DNA from: Hyphomicrobiales bacterium
GTDB lineage: Bacteria > Pseudomonadota > Alphaproteobacteria > Rhizobiales > Xanthobacteraceae
Direction: 5' to 3'
DNA: 64,000 bases
Assembly (NCBI GenBank): GCA_017305665.1
Contig: JAFKKH010000008.1
Location: forward strand, 124,001 to 188,000
Shown here: positions 1-8,380 of the stretch, piece after piece
Position numbering within the stretch: position 1 is the first letter of the stretch
How the letters are laid out: every line of letters starts with the position of its first letter
Made by a program: the position numbers and the translations under genes
Notes under the pieces: model-generated
The model's database searches: none
Told to the model about the DNA's origin: nothing
The model's input: only the letters and a program-made list of their open reading frames with translations

Positions 1-97
1 CTGGGCACCGACACTGCGTATCCCGGTCGGCCTCATGGAGGCGAACCCGCTCGATAACGCATCAATAGCCGTGCGTACGAGCCACGCCTGGGAGCGC

Positions 98-1348
98 TCA
101 GCCGGGAATGAGCTTCTTGAGTTCGGGAAGGAATTTCTGGATCGTCAGATCCTCGACGTCGTTCCGATCCCGCAACGTAAAGAACTCCATTGCGCGAATT
201 CGCGCCGGATCGCCTTCCCCCAATGGTCGGCCCCGCTCCCGCTTTTTCAAGAGCTGCTGCCGGGACTTCGTGTAGTAGTGGTTGATGGCAAGCCGCCGGT
301 GCCGTGGAACCGAACACCGTCCGCCGATCGGAAAAACCGGAGTCCCATCCTCCTGAACGTAACATCCCAAAACAAGCGATTGATGAGGATGGAGGTAGGA
401 CACGATCGAGTCAGGCCGCACGATCGACTTCATCACATAATGGTCCGGAAAGTCATCGGGCGCCCGTCGCGCAAACGACTCGATGCAGAGGCCTTGCGGT
501 CTCTCCTCGTGACCATTGGAGCCGAAATTCAACCAATGGACGGCAACGGCCGGCGCGGACGCCACATCCTTCAGGACATCCTTGATGCTGTTCCCCTCAA
601 CGGGATAGAGAAATTCGTCGGCATCGATAAAGGCGCACCATTCGGAGCTGTTCCGATAACTATCGATGGCGTGATGAAATGCGCGTCTCTGACCAAAGTC
701 TCCGTCCACATAGTGATACGTGATCATCTCCGGCCATGGAAAGGATTCGATGATCGCACGCGACTCGTCGGTGCTCCCGTTGTCATACAGATAGAAATGA
801 TCGACACCGGCCAGCCTGTGAAAGTGCAGCCACTCCAGCAGATCGTCCGCCTCGTTCTTGATCGCACACACGACGGACAGTCCGTACTTCTTGCGCTTCA
901 CGCTGGCAAAGAGCTGCTTGGCTTCCATCACGCGCAGCAGTCCCGCGAATTCACGGCGAAGGTTTTCGCTCTGCGGAGCAACAGCCAACGCGGCGAGATA
1001 GGCGTCTTGCGCCTCCTGGGCAGACCCCATGTTCAAATGCGTGATGGCAAGCCGGTGCAGAATGCGGGAATCGGAAGGCAGTCGTCTGGCGAGATGCTTC
1101 AGAATATCCCGGGCTTGCGCAAAATTGCAGGCCTGCACAAGGACAGCAGCTTTCGCGAACTGATATTCATTGAAATCGCTAAACTGCTCTTCCAGTTCCC
1201 TAACCGAACGGATCAGTTCGTCCTGATTCGGATTGGCTATCCGGCCGGAAAAAAACTCGCCCAGGCTGCGCTCGATCTCGTTTGCCGAGAGCACACTGGG
1301 ATCAAGAGCCAAGCCGAAACTTGACCGTGCCAAAGTTTCCGTTTCCAC
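98..1348 (-). CDS. TPR-containing glycosyltransferase, GT92/GT2-like
   Basis: A 416-residue protein that probably transfers a sugar from a nucleotide donor in surface glycan synthesis. The N-terminal part (about 30-150) is helical and TPR-like. The catalytic domain starts near residue 157 with the family motif CAIKNEADDLLEWL, followed by HFYLYDNGSTDES, and the metal-binding DxD is seen in IDADEF (Asp242, Asp244). This pattern matches the GT92/DUF23 and Glyco_tranf_2_4 families. The start is a GTG; a GGAG lies 9 bases upstream. It is the last gene of the minus-strand secretion/glycan run, 330 bases beyond the preceding GT2 gene, so it may have its own promoter. Acceptor and donor cannot be told from the sequence. 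Confidence 0.8.
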   Translation of the reverse strand: METETLARSSFGLALDPSVLSANEIERSLGEFFSGRIANPNQDELIRSVRELEEQFSDFNEYQFAKAAVLVQACNFAQARDILKHLARRLPSDSRILHRLAITHLNMGSAQEAQDAYLAALAVAPQSENLRREFAGLLRVMEAKQLFASVKRKKYGLSVVCAIKNEADDLLEWLHFHRLAGVDHFYLYDNGSTDESRAIIESFPWPEMITYHYVDGDFGQRRAFHHAIDSYRNSSEWCAFIDADEFLYPVEGNSIKDVLKDVASAPAVAVHWLNFGSNGHEERPQGLCIESFARRAPDDFPDHYVMKSIVRPDSIVSYLHPHQSLVLGCYVQEDGTPVFPIGGRCSVPRHRRLAINHYYTKSRQQLLKKRERGRPLGEGDPARIRAMEFFTLRDRNDVEDLTIQKFLPELKKLIPG

Positions 1349-1678
1349 CCTATCGCGCTCCAGGCTTGTTCAAAGAACCAATAACAATCCGTCCAGTCCG
1401 GGTATTCTCACTGGAGCACCTTGATCCTCCAGAAATGCGGTAAAATCTTAACATAGGAGGGAGCACTCCAATTGATATGTTAATCCGCCCCTGCTTGTTG
1501 TAAGGTCATCTCGAAAAAAATCAACCGGCAGAACAACATACATCCTTGCGCAATGTTATATTGCGCATCGCAAAAGGCCGGAGATGACGAAAGACCGAGC
1601 GCCTCCGCGCACGCTCATCCGACGAACAATTGCGGCCTCGCTAGCCTGGTTCCACCAACGGCTGCCACGCCGGCGGAA
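1349..1678. other. intergenic stretch between the two glycosyltransferase genes
   Basis: This 330-base gap lies downstream of the GT2 gene and upstream of the GT92-like gene, both on the minus strand. Short open frames here show no recognisable protein and are not preferred over chance. Around 1440-1560 it is AT-richer than its flanks, which would fit a promoter for the GT92-like gene, but no convincing -35/-10 pair was identified. Confidence 0.5.
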
Positions 1679-2602
1679 TCATTGCCAGTTGCGCGGCATC
1701 GTCCACTCATTCCGTTCCACTGTTCGATGCTCTGGATGGTATGGGGCGTATAATTGCTTCACCCAATAGTTGAAATTCGGGTGAAGCTTGATGAGCTTGT
1801 AGAATGCGTCGCCAAAATTGATGGGGCTAAGACAGGCTCTGTTGATCGGCCGATGGGCTATCGCATTTATGCAATAGGACGACATGCAGGCCCTCGTCTC
1901 GCTCTCAGCCACGTTGGCAAGACTTCGGAAGCTGTTCGTCGAATGGAGCCGATACATATAGTGGTCCGTTTCCACGTATCGGGGTTCGACCACGGTCACG
2001 GCGCGCAGAGCGAACTCCCAGTCGTGGCAATATTTCAGGTCGGATAGCCGCCCAACCCGCCGCAGCAACTCGCGGCTCACCACGAAATTCCCGGTGGAGG
2101 CGGCTATCTGCGAATCCAGAAATGTCCAGGAAAGTGGCGAGCCGGCTATGCGGGCCCGATCCACGGCATAGCGAAGGCTCGTCGGAAATTGATGGGTCGT
2201 TATCGACTTGCCGCGTTCATCGATCGGTTCGACGGCCGAAAAGCCAAAGAACAGCTTTTCGTCGCCATACAGGTTCGCGAAAGTCTGAACGCGATCCTTT
2301 GAAAAGGCGTCATCCGAATTCAGGAAGAAGACGAGTTCTCCGTTTGCAAGGGATAACGCCCGATTCCAGGTGCAGTGCGCTCCGAGGTTGAGGGGATTCC
2401 TCAAGAGCCTGCAAGATACGAACCGCCTGCCGAACGATTTCTTCTTGATGAGCCGTCGCGCGATTTCGAAGCTCCTGTCAGGCGAATGATCGTCGACGAC
2501 AACAAGCTCGACATCCGAGAAGGTCTGTCGAAAGACGCTCTCGAGACATTCCTCAATATACGCTTCATGCTTATAGCAAGCGATGACGACGCTGGCTAAC
2601 AT
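1679..2602 (-). CDS. glycosyltransferase family 2
   Basis: A 307-residue cytoplasmic GT-A fold glycosyltransferase. The N-terminus opens with the typical ASVVIACYKHEAYIEECL strand and helix, then VVVDDHSPDRS (about 36-44), and the metal/nucleotide-binding SDD at 96-98 in FFLNSDDAF. The length fits a single-domain GT2 enzyme with no membrane segment. The ATG lies 14 bases after the stop of the WbsX-like gene and is preceded by a weak GAGGG. It is very probably cotranscribed with the upstream WbsX-like gene and helps build the same glycan. The sugar transferred is not predictable. Confidence 0.9.
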   Translation of the reverse strand: MLASVVIACYKHEAYIEECLESVFRQTFSDVELVVVDDHSPDRSFEIARRLIKKKSFGRRFVSCRLLRNPLNLGAHCTWNRALSLANGELVFFLNSDDAFSKDRVQTFANLYGDEKLFFGFSAVEPIDERGKSITTHQFPTSLRYAVDRARIAGSPLSWTFLDSQIAASTGNFVVSRELLRRVGRLSDLKYCHDWEFALRAVTVVEPRYVETDHYMYRLHSTNSFRSLANVAESETRACMSSYCINAIAHRPINRACLSPINFGDAFYKLIKLHPNFNYWVKQLYAPYHPEHRTVERNEWTMPRNWQ

Positions 2603-2616
2603 CTGCGACCCTCAGC

Positions 2617-4869
2617 TCAACGTCGGACGATGATCGAATGATTCGACGCGATGAGCGCGCGGCTTCCCTCACCCACCTCCAGGATCGCGATCCTGTATTC
2701 TCCGTCGGGTATATCGCGAACGGAAAAGGAGAGCTGGAAGCCGAAGTAGCAATCTCTGCTTTCCACCCTCATGTATTCCTTGACGTCGAAACGCTCGTGC
2801 CAATCCACCACCAGGCAGTAACCGTTCTGGCCCTGCTTTTCAGCATCCATGGACAGCAGGATCAGGAACGCGGTCCTCTGCTTGCTCGCCTCAAAATCCG
2901 CGCCCGGACAGACCCATCCGCGCACCAGAATAATCGATCGCGGGTCGACCACCACCCGTTCGCCCGTTTGAGAATTGACGTTCTCGACGACGAGCAATGA
3001 TCCCGGCGGATTCTCGGCCGCGCCTTCAACCTCGACAGGAATCCCGCTCCGCAAATGCTGCAAGCCCGAATAGGCCATCTCGGAGCGATGAAGGATCGCT
3101 AGCAGTTCGACGTGTGTGGCCGCCTCCTTCACCGACTGCTCGAGCTCCTGCCGGCTCAAACAATCCAGCAAATCCGGATTGGAGCGGACCTGAAGCGAGA
3201 TCGGTTCGGATGAAGCCACCCGCCTCACCGCCTCCAGAAACGCGCGCCCGTACCGCGAGTCGGGTTCGAGGTGCGCGCCTTCGGCCCATTCGTTCCAGGA
3301 GTTGATGAAGACGATCGGTTCCGCGAATTGGCTTTTTCTTGCCCGGCTGGTCGCGTCCCGCAACCAAACCTCGAACGCTTCCGGACTTGACCTGTTGAAG
3401 ACATGCCCCCGCGAACCCTTGCGAGGCGTATTGTCCCAGCGCGGCATGACAGCGGGGAAGTAAGGAAAATCGTATGTCTTGCCCAACGACGAGCGCACGG
3501 CATCGACATAGTCGTAGATCTTTCCCGTAAAGCTCGCGGGCGCTTCCAGATCCGCGGGCGGCTGCTCCGTCGTCGTGATGGTGTGCGGAGGAAACTCCAC
3601 GGCTGCATCGCAATTGACGTCTCGTGGATCGAACTCGCCGAACGTCATGGCGTTGCAGATCAGGATCTCACCAATTCCCAACTCCCTCGCGCGTGCGCGC
3701 CAGACCTCGAATAGACGCTCCCGGTCCGGCAATAACGACGGCCGGTAGACGACGATGATCTTGCGGCCATCGACCGTGATGTAACGCTCGTCGAGCAGAA
3801 GCTCCGCCATATCGTCGATAAAGCGAACATCGTCGTCCAGCGAGTGGTTCTGCCCGAGCAGAAGCTCGGCATCCGATCCGTCCCAGCGGCGCGACCAGTT
3901 CTCATTCGCCCAGCAGATGCAGAATGGCAGATCGGGCTCGCCATCTTCCAGAAGGAGTTCCAACGGCCGTTCGAGAAGCCGGCGTCCCTGGAACCAGTAG
4001 ACGTAATAGCAGAAGCCATGAATGCCGTAGCGGCGCGCCAGGTCGGCCTGCTGTCGGCGGGTCTCCGTCAGCCTCACATCGTAAAAGCCGAGGTCGGCCG
4101 GCAGCCACGGAGACTGATGCGCCGGAAACTGAGGGCGCATGCGCGAAATGTTGGTCCATTCGGTGAAACCAGGCCCCCACCATCTGTCGTTCTCCGCGAA
4201 CGAATGAAACTGAGGGAGATAGAAGCAGACATGACGTACCTGTTTCCCGGCCGGATCCGGAGCGGGCGTAACGATCCCGTTGTTATCCGGGATCAGCAGG
4301 TCGCTGTAATCCGCATCCGAAAATCCCAACGCGATGACCAGTTCGTCGGGCGCCATGTTCTCAAACAGTGGAATCTCAAAGTATTCGCCATCGTCCGGAC
4401 TGACGCGAAGATAAATCTGTGCCTGACCTGGGCCGAGCGGCAGCGTGTTTTTGAGCGCCCGCGCCAGGCGCCGACGTGCGGCCGGGCTCGCGAGATCGAT
4501 ACGGAATCCGGGACGGCCAACCGCGTTGCGCGAGCCGATCCCGGCGGGAGCCGCGCGGTCTGTCCTCGTCTCTTCGATCGAATGGGAACCGACAAAGAGC
4601 GACAGAGCAACGGATGCCGTCGGCGATCCCGCATCGACGATCCAGCCCGAGATTTCCCGACCGGACTGCTCAAGTATCGCGCCGCGCAGGCGAGCGCCCG
4701 ACTCGAGGTCGCCTAGATCCGAGTCCAGGAACGTATTTTGAAGGCTTTCCTCTTGCGTAAGAGGATCAGCAACGGGTTGCGTGCCCTTCGCATCCTTGAC
4801 GTTGCGTTCCGCAATCTTGTTCATCGCACCCCGATCTCCTGCCAGCCCCCTCGGAACTGGTTGGCTCAT
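2617..4869 (-). CDS. WbsX / GH99-like glycan protein with two flanking beta modules
   Basis: A 750-residue protein whose centre (about 210-570) is the WbsX family, a GH99-like TIM barrel found in O-antigen and capsule clusters. Diagnostic strings are HVCFYLPQFHSFAENDRWWG at 213-232, the tryptophan-rich WANENWSRRWDG, and INSWNEWAEGAHLEP near 550. Outside the core, residues about 60-170 and about 610-750 look like related beta-rich modules, each starting with a GW pair (SGWIVDA at 74, RGWVCPG near 655) and ending in GEY. An internal ATG at 4824 with AGGAG upstream is an alternative start. It probably acts on, or helps assemble, the polysaccharide made with the two downstream glycosyltransferases. 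Some relatives are annotated as glycosyltransferases, so the reaction is uncertain. Confidence 0.85.
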   Translation of the reverse strand: MSQPVPRGLAGDRGAMNKIAERNVKDAKGTQPVADPLTQEESLQNTFLDSDLGDLESGARLRGAILEQSGREISGWIVDAGSPTASVALSLFVGSHSIEETRTDRAAPAGIGSRNAVGRPGFRIDLASPAARRRLARALKNTLPLGPGQAQIYLRVSPDDGEYFEIPLFENMAPDELVIALGFSDADYSDLLIPDNNGIVTPAPDPAGKQVRHVCFYLPQFHSFAENDRWWGPGFTEWTNISRMRPQFPAHQSPWLPADLGFYDVRLTETRRQQADLARRYGIHGFCYYVYWFQGRRLLERPLELLLEDGEPDLPFCICWANENWSRRWDGSDAELLLGQNHSLDDDVRFIDDMAELLLDERYITVDGRKIIVVYRPSLLPDRERLFEVWRARARELGIGEILICNAMTFGEFDPRDVNCDAAVEFPPHTITTTEQPPADLEAPASFTGKIYDYVDAVRSSLGKTYDFPYFPAVMPRWDNTPRKGSRGHVFNRSSPEAFEVWLRDATSRARKSQFAEPIVFINSWNEWAEGAHLEPDSRYGRAFLEAVRRVASSEPISLQVRSNPDLLDCLSRQELEQSVKEAATHVELLAILHRSEMAYSGLQHLRSGIPVEVEGAAENPPGSLLVVENVNSQTGERVVVDPRSIILVRGWVCPGADFEASKQRTAFLILLSMDAEKQGQNGYCLVVDWHERFDVKEYMRVESRDCYFGFQLSFSVRDIPDGEYRIAILEVGEGSRALIASNHSIIVRR

Positions 4870-4988
4870 GTTCTTCTCGCATCACCGGCAAGCGCTTGCT
4901 CGACCTGTAACTCGCTGACGAGACGTTTCGTCCCAAGAGCAGGCACGGTTCTGCAACAAATCTTCAATGATTGGATCGCGTGCGCACC

Positions 4989-7034
4989 TCAACCATCGAC
5001 CGGCATCGCACCGATCGCAGCCAGACGTTGCCCTGCAAGTTCATTGTTCTGCCGCGCGGCCTGCTGATACCAGTGCACCGCCGCGTCCTTGTCCTGCGCG
5101 GCAACGCCGGTTCCGGACATCAGCGCGTCTCCAAAAGCAACCTGGGCCTCCGCCATACCTTGCCCTGCCGCCTTCTCGAACCATTCGACCGCCTTTTTGG
5201 GATCGGCCTCGCATCCCTGCCCTTTCCCAAGCATCACGGCGAGATTGTACCGAGCGACCGTATGCCCTTGTTGCGCGGCAGCCTCGTACCAGTTCACGCC
5301 CTGCGCGAGATCCTGGGTTACGCCTCTCCCGGTGCAATACATCACCGCAAGCTGAAACTGCGCGCCGGCATGGTTTGCGTGCGCGGCCTTGGTCATCCAG
5401 GAGGCCGCAGCCTTCGGATCACTCACAGCGGTATTCGGCTCGAGATGCAAAAGCGCGAGGGTGTACGCGGCCTCGACGTGATCGGCATTGGCGGCACGAG
5501 AAAACCAGGAGGCGGCAGCGTTGATATCCGCGGTTCCACCGAACTTGCCCATTTCCAGTACACCAAGCTGAAATGCAGCCGGCGCGTGGCCGGCCTCAGC
5601 CGCATCACGCAACAGCGGTCGCACCTGCTCATGCTGCTTCGCCGAACCTTCCTGGTGAAGCAGGAAAAGCGCATAAGCCGTCTTGGCGTCCGGGTCACCG
5701 CCGACGGCGGCCTTGCTGAGCCACTCCTCTGCCAGCTTGTGATCGCGCGGAACGCCGTTGCCCGCCGAATAAAGCTTCCCGAGTTGCACCTGCGCGGCCC
5801 CAATGCCGCGCTCGGACGCGCGCTCGAACCATTCGATCGCGGATTCCACGTTGCGTTCGACGCCAGAGCCATTGAGATAGAAGATGGCGATATTGAACGC
5901 GGCGGTCGCGTGGCCGTTTTCGGCGGCACGCTCGAACCACTTTGCGGCTTGACGAAGGTTCGGGCCGACGCCGGTGCCGGTCGCACAGAAACGGCCCATG
6001 AAAAATTGCGCCTGCACGTCACCGCGCTCGGCGGCCTTCTCGTACCAGACGGCGGCCTCCCGCAAGTCCGGTTCGGAACCAGCACCGTGCGAATAAAACT
6101 CCGCCAATGCCTGGATGGCGGGGAGATAGTTCTTGCGCGCCGCCTTGCGCAGTGCGGTCTCGGCTTGATCGATATTCTTCGTGACGCCCTGGCCGCTCAG
6201 GCGCAACAGACCGATGTTGTAGAGCGCAATCGGGTCGTCATGCTTGGCGGCATTCTGGAACAGGCGAGCGGCTTCAGCGGGAGCCTCTGGCACACCCGTT
6301 CCCTTCAAGTTCATGAACGCGAGCGCAACCTGCGCCCTGACATGATCCTGTTCGGCCGCCCTGCGGTACCAAACCGCCGCCTGCTCGAAATCGACGGGAA
6401 CGCCCTTGCCCTGGTAGTAGACGTCGCCCAGCGCGAACTCGGCTGGCGCGCATTTCTGCTCGGCCGCGACCTCATACCATGCCATCGCCGCCCGAAAATC
6501 CTGTTCGCAACCGAGGCCCTCGCCGCACATGCTGCCGAGGACCGTCTGAGCCTCGGCTTTGCCTGCTTGCGCAGCAGCCAATATCCAGTGAAAGGCGACG
6601 TCGATGTCCCGTTCGACGCTCGTTCCATGCGGAAATACGAGTTGATGAATATTCGTTGCCTTGTCGCCCATTCGAGCGGCGGACGACTGGCGCCACGTCT
6701 CAGGCCGGCGGGGACCGATCATCGGCTTGTCGCCATAAAGAAAGATCAGGCCGAGCTGGAACTGCGCTTCGATATCGCCGAGCCGAGCCGCCTGCTCGTA
6801 CCAGATGGCAGCGTCCGGTACACTCCTGACGACCCCCTCACCTTTCACATAGAGCAGCCCAATTCGATAAGCCGCCTGGGCCTCACCGGCCTCCGCCGCC
6901 AGCTTCCAGAACTTGAGGGCGTCGAGATACTGACCGCGCTCATGCGCGGCCAGTCCACGCTCGAAGGGGTTCGCGTGGTCGGATGCAGAACCGGGTCGAA
7001 GCCGCCCGAAAAGCGATCGCGATGAATTCGTCAT
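4989..7034 (-). CDS. Sel1-repeat (SLR) protein, about 17 repeats
   Basis: A 681-residue protein made almost entirely of 36-residue Sel1-like helical repeats from about residue 25 to 670, each with the pattern A-(x)2-LG-x-(L/M)-Y-x-x-G-x-G-V-x-x-D-x-x-x-A-x-x-W-(Y/F)-x-x-A-A. No signal peptide or membrane segment is visible, so a cytoplasmic scaffold is likely. Its ATG overlaps the TGA of the HlyD-type gene (ATGA), a sign of translational coupling. Sel1 proteins often scaffold exopolysaccharide or secretion machinery; ExoR and the alginate protein AlgK are known examples. A role in coordinating secretion with glycan synthesis is inference from position. Confidence 0.9.
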   Translation of the reverse strand: MTNSSRSLFGRLRPGSASDHANPFERGLAAHERGQYLDALKFWKLAAEAGEAQAAYRIGLLYVKGEGVVRSVPDAAIWYEQAARLGDIEAQFQLGLIFLYGDKPMIGPRRPETWRQSSAARMGDKATNIHQLVFPHGTSVERDIDVAFHWILAAAQAGKAEAQTVLGSMCGEGLGCEQDFRAAMAWYEVAAEQKCAPAEFALGDVYYQGKGVPVDFEQAAVWYRRAAEQDHVRAQVALAFMNLKGTGVPEAPAEAARLFQNAAKHDDPIALYNIGLLRLSGQGVTKNIDQAETALRKAARKNYLPAIQALAEFYSHGAGSEPDLREAAVWYEKAAERGDVQAQFFMGRFCATGTGVGPNLRQAAKWFERAAENGHATAAFNIAIFYLNGSGVERNVESAIEWFERASERGIGAAQVQLGKLYSAGNGVPRDHKLAEEWLSKAAVGGDPDAKTAYALFLLHQEGSAKQHEQVRPLLRDAAEAGHAPAAFQLGVLEMGKFGGTADINAAASWFSRAANADHVEAAYTLALLHLEPNTAVSDPKAAASWMTKAAHANHAGAQFQLAVMYCTGRGVTQDLAQGVNWYEAAAQQGHTVARYNLAVMLGKGQGCEADPKKAVEWFEKAAGQGMAEAQVAFGDALMSGTGVAAQDKDAAVHWYQQAARQNNELAGQRLAAIGAMPVDG

Positions 7035-8380
7035 GGCTCGCGCATGGCCTCCCGGACGCCCCTCACCATTCCGCTAAGCAGATACATCGCGACGGATCGG
7101 GTTCCGACGTTGATGTCACCCTGAAGGGTCATGCCCGGAATCAGGCGAAAGTTTTTCGGTACGTCCTTGAAATTGTCCGCGTCCACCGAGCACCGGGCCT
7201 TGTAGTAGGTGTAGTCGACGGGCTTGCCGTCATCGTCGGTCGTGAACGCGCCTGCGCTGATCCAGCGTATTTTTCCGCTCGCCGTACCGTGTTCCGCCGC
7301 ATTGAAGGCATCGATCTTCATCGTGCAGGGATCCCCGGGCCGAATGAACCCGATGTCCCGCGACAGGATTCTGATTTCCGCCTCGAGCTTGGTGTTGATC
7401 GGCATCAGCGTGATGAACGGGTCGCCCGGCTTGAGCACCGACCCCACAGAGAGCCTTGCCATCGTCAACACCACCGAGGGTTCGGCCGCGGTCCAGCGCA
7501 CGAGATCCTGATGCTTGAGCGCCTTTTCGTAGGTCGCCTTCGCGTCATCGAGCTTGTTGCGCGTCGCCACCAGATCCTGGCTCAATTGCGCGAACCACTG
7601 CTGCTTGAATGCGTCGCGATCGGCCTCGATCGATCCAAGCGTATTCTGTGCCTCGATCAGTGCGTTATGGGTATTCTCCAGGGTTCGCAGCAGTTCCAGC
7701 CGGGTATCCTGGGAGATGTACATGTTGAGCTGCGAACCGGTGCCATGCTCGGCGAGGGTCGTACGCATCTGCTCGATCTTCTGCAAAACCTCGTCACGCT
7801 GCTTGTATCTGGCATCGTCGCCACGAAGTTTTGCGATGGTCGCCTGCGTCTCTTTGATCTTCGACTCGAAACTGTTCATCTGAGCGGTATATTGAGCGAC
7901 GCGTTGACCGTAGAGAGCCTTCTGCAAGGCAGCGTACTTCTCAAAATCAGGATCCGATTTTTTGGCAAATACGACCGGCTGCTGCTTCAGTTCGGCTTCA
8001 TCGCGCGTCATCTGCGTCTCGAGGCTCGCAATCTGCAGCCTCGCCGACGTCAAGTCGGCAGACGTAAAGGTCGAGTCGAGCGTCGCAAGCAACTGACCCG
8101 TCTTCACCTGCTCTCCCTCGCGCACATCGATGGTCTTGATGATCGAGGGATCCAATGCCTGCAAAACATTGACCTGACCGGCGGGCACGATATTGCCGCT
8201 CATGCTGCTTATGACGCGATCGAGCCGGGTCATGAACAGGATCGCGATAATTGCGACCACGAACGCAGAGAGCACAAACAGGGTCGCGCGCGCGAGCAAA
8301 GGCTCGGCGGCCTCCCGGATCGCGTCGGTCTCCGATTGGAACTGGCGAACGGTCGCGAGCGAAGCCTGATTAGGAGACAA
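7031..8380 (-). CDS. HlyD-family type I secretion periplasmic adaptor
   Basis: The membrane-fusion subunit that should bridge the inner-membrane ABC exporter to an outer-membrane TolC-like channel. The chosen TTG start at 8380 has AGGAG 8 bases upstream and overlaps the ABC gene by 11 bases, giving 449 residues; the open frame extends further upstream inside the ABC gene but without need. One N-terminal membrane helix (about 31-52), then a biotinyl-lipoyl half-motif (ALDPSIIKTIDVREGEQVKTG), a long coiled-coil hairpin (about 105-275), the second lipoyl half (VGSVLKPGDPFITLMPI) and a beta-barrel end. No TolC gene is in the window, as is common for such systems. Confidence 0.9.
   Translation of the reverse strand: MSPNQASLATVRQFQSETDAIREAAEPLLARATLFVLSAFVVAIIAILFMTRLDRVISSMSGNIVPAGQVNVLQALDPSIIKTIDVREGEQVKTGQLLATLDSTFTSADLTSARLQIASLETQMTRDEAELKQQPVVFAKKSDPDFEKYAALQKALYGQRVAQYTAQMNSFESKIKETQATIAKLRGDDARYKQRDEVLQKIEQMRTTLAEHGTGSQLNMYISQDTRLELLRTLENTHNALIEAQNTLGSIEADRDAFKQQWFAQLSQDLVATRNKLDDAKATYEKALKHQDLVRWTAAEPSVVLTMARLSVGSVLKPGDPFITLMPINTKLEAEIRILSRDIGFIRPGDPCTMKIDAFNAAEHGTASGKIRWISAGAFTTDDDGKPVDYTYYKARCSVDADNFKDVPKNFRLIPGMTLQGDINVGTRSVAMYLLSGMVRGVREAMREP

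Noticed and set aside
1..97. Possible end of a gene at the left edge
   Set aside because: No frame here carries recognisable protein; a plus-strand frame starting at 35 is the mirror of the GT92-like gene.
4971..7025. 684-codon plus-strand frame opposite the Sel1 gene
   Set aside because: Its periodicity comes from the Sel1 repeats on the other strand; the start lacks a ribosome site and no family is recognised.
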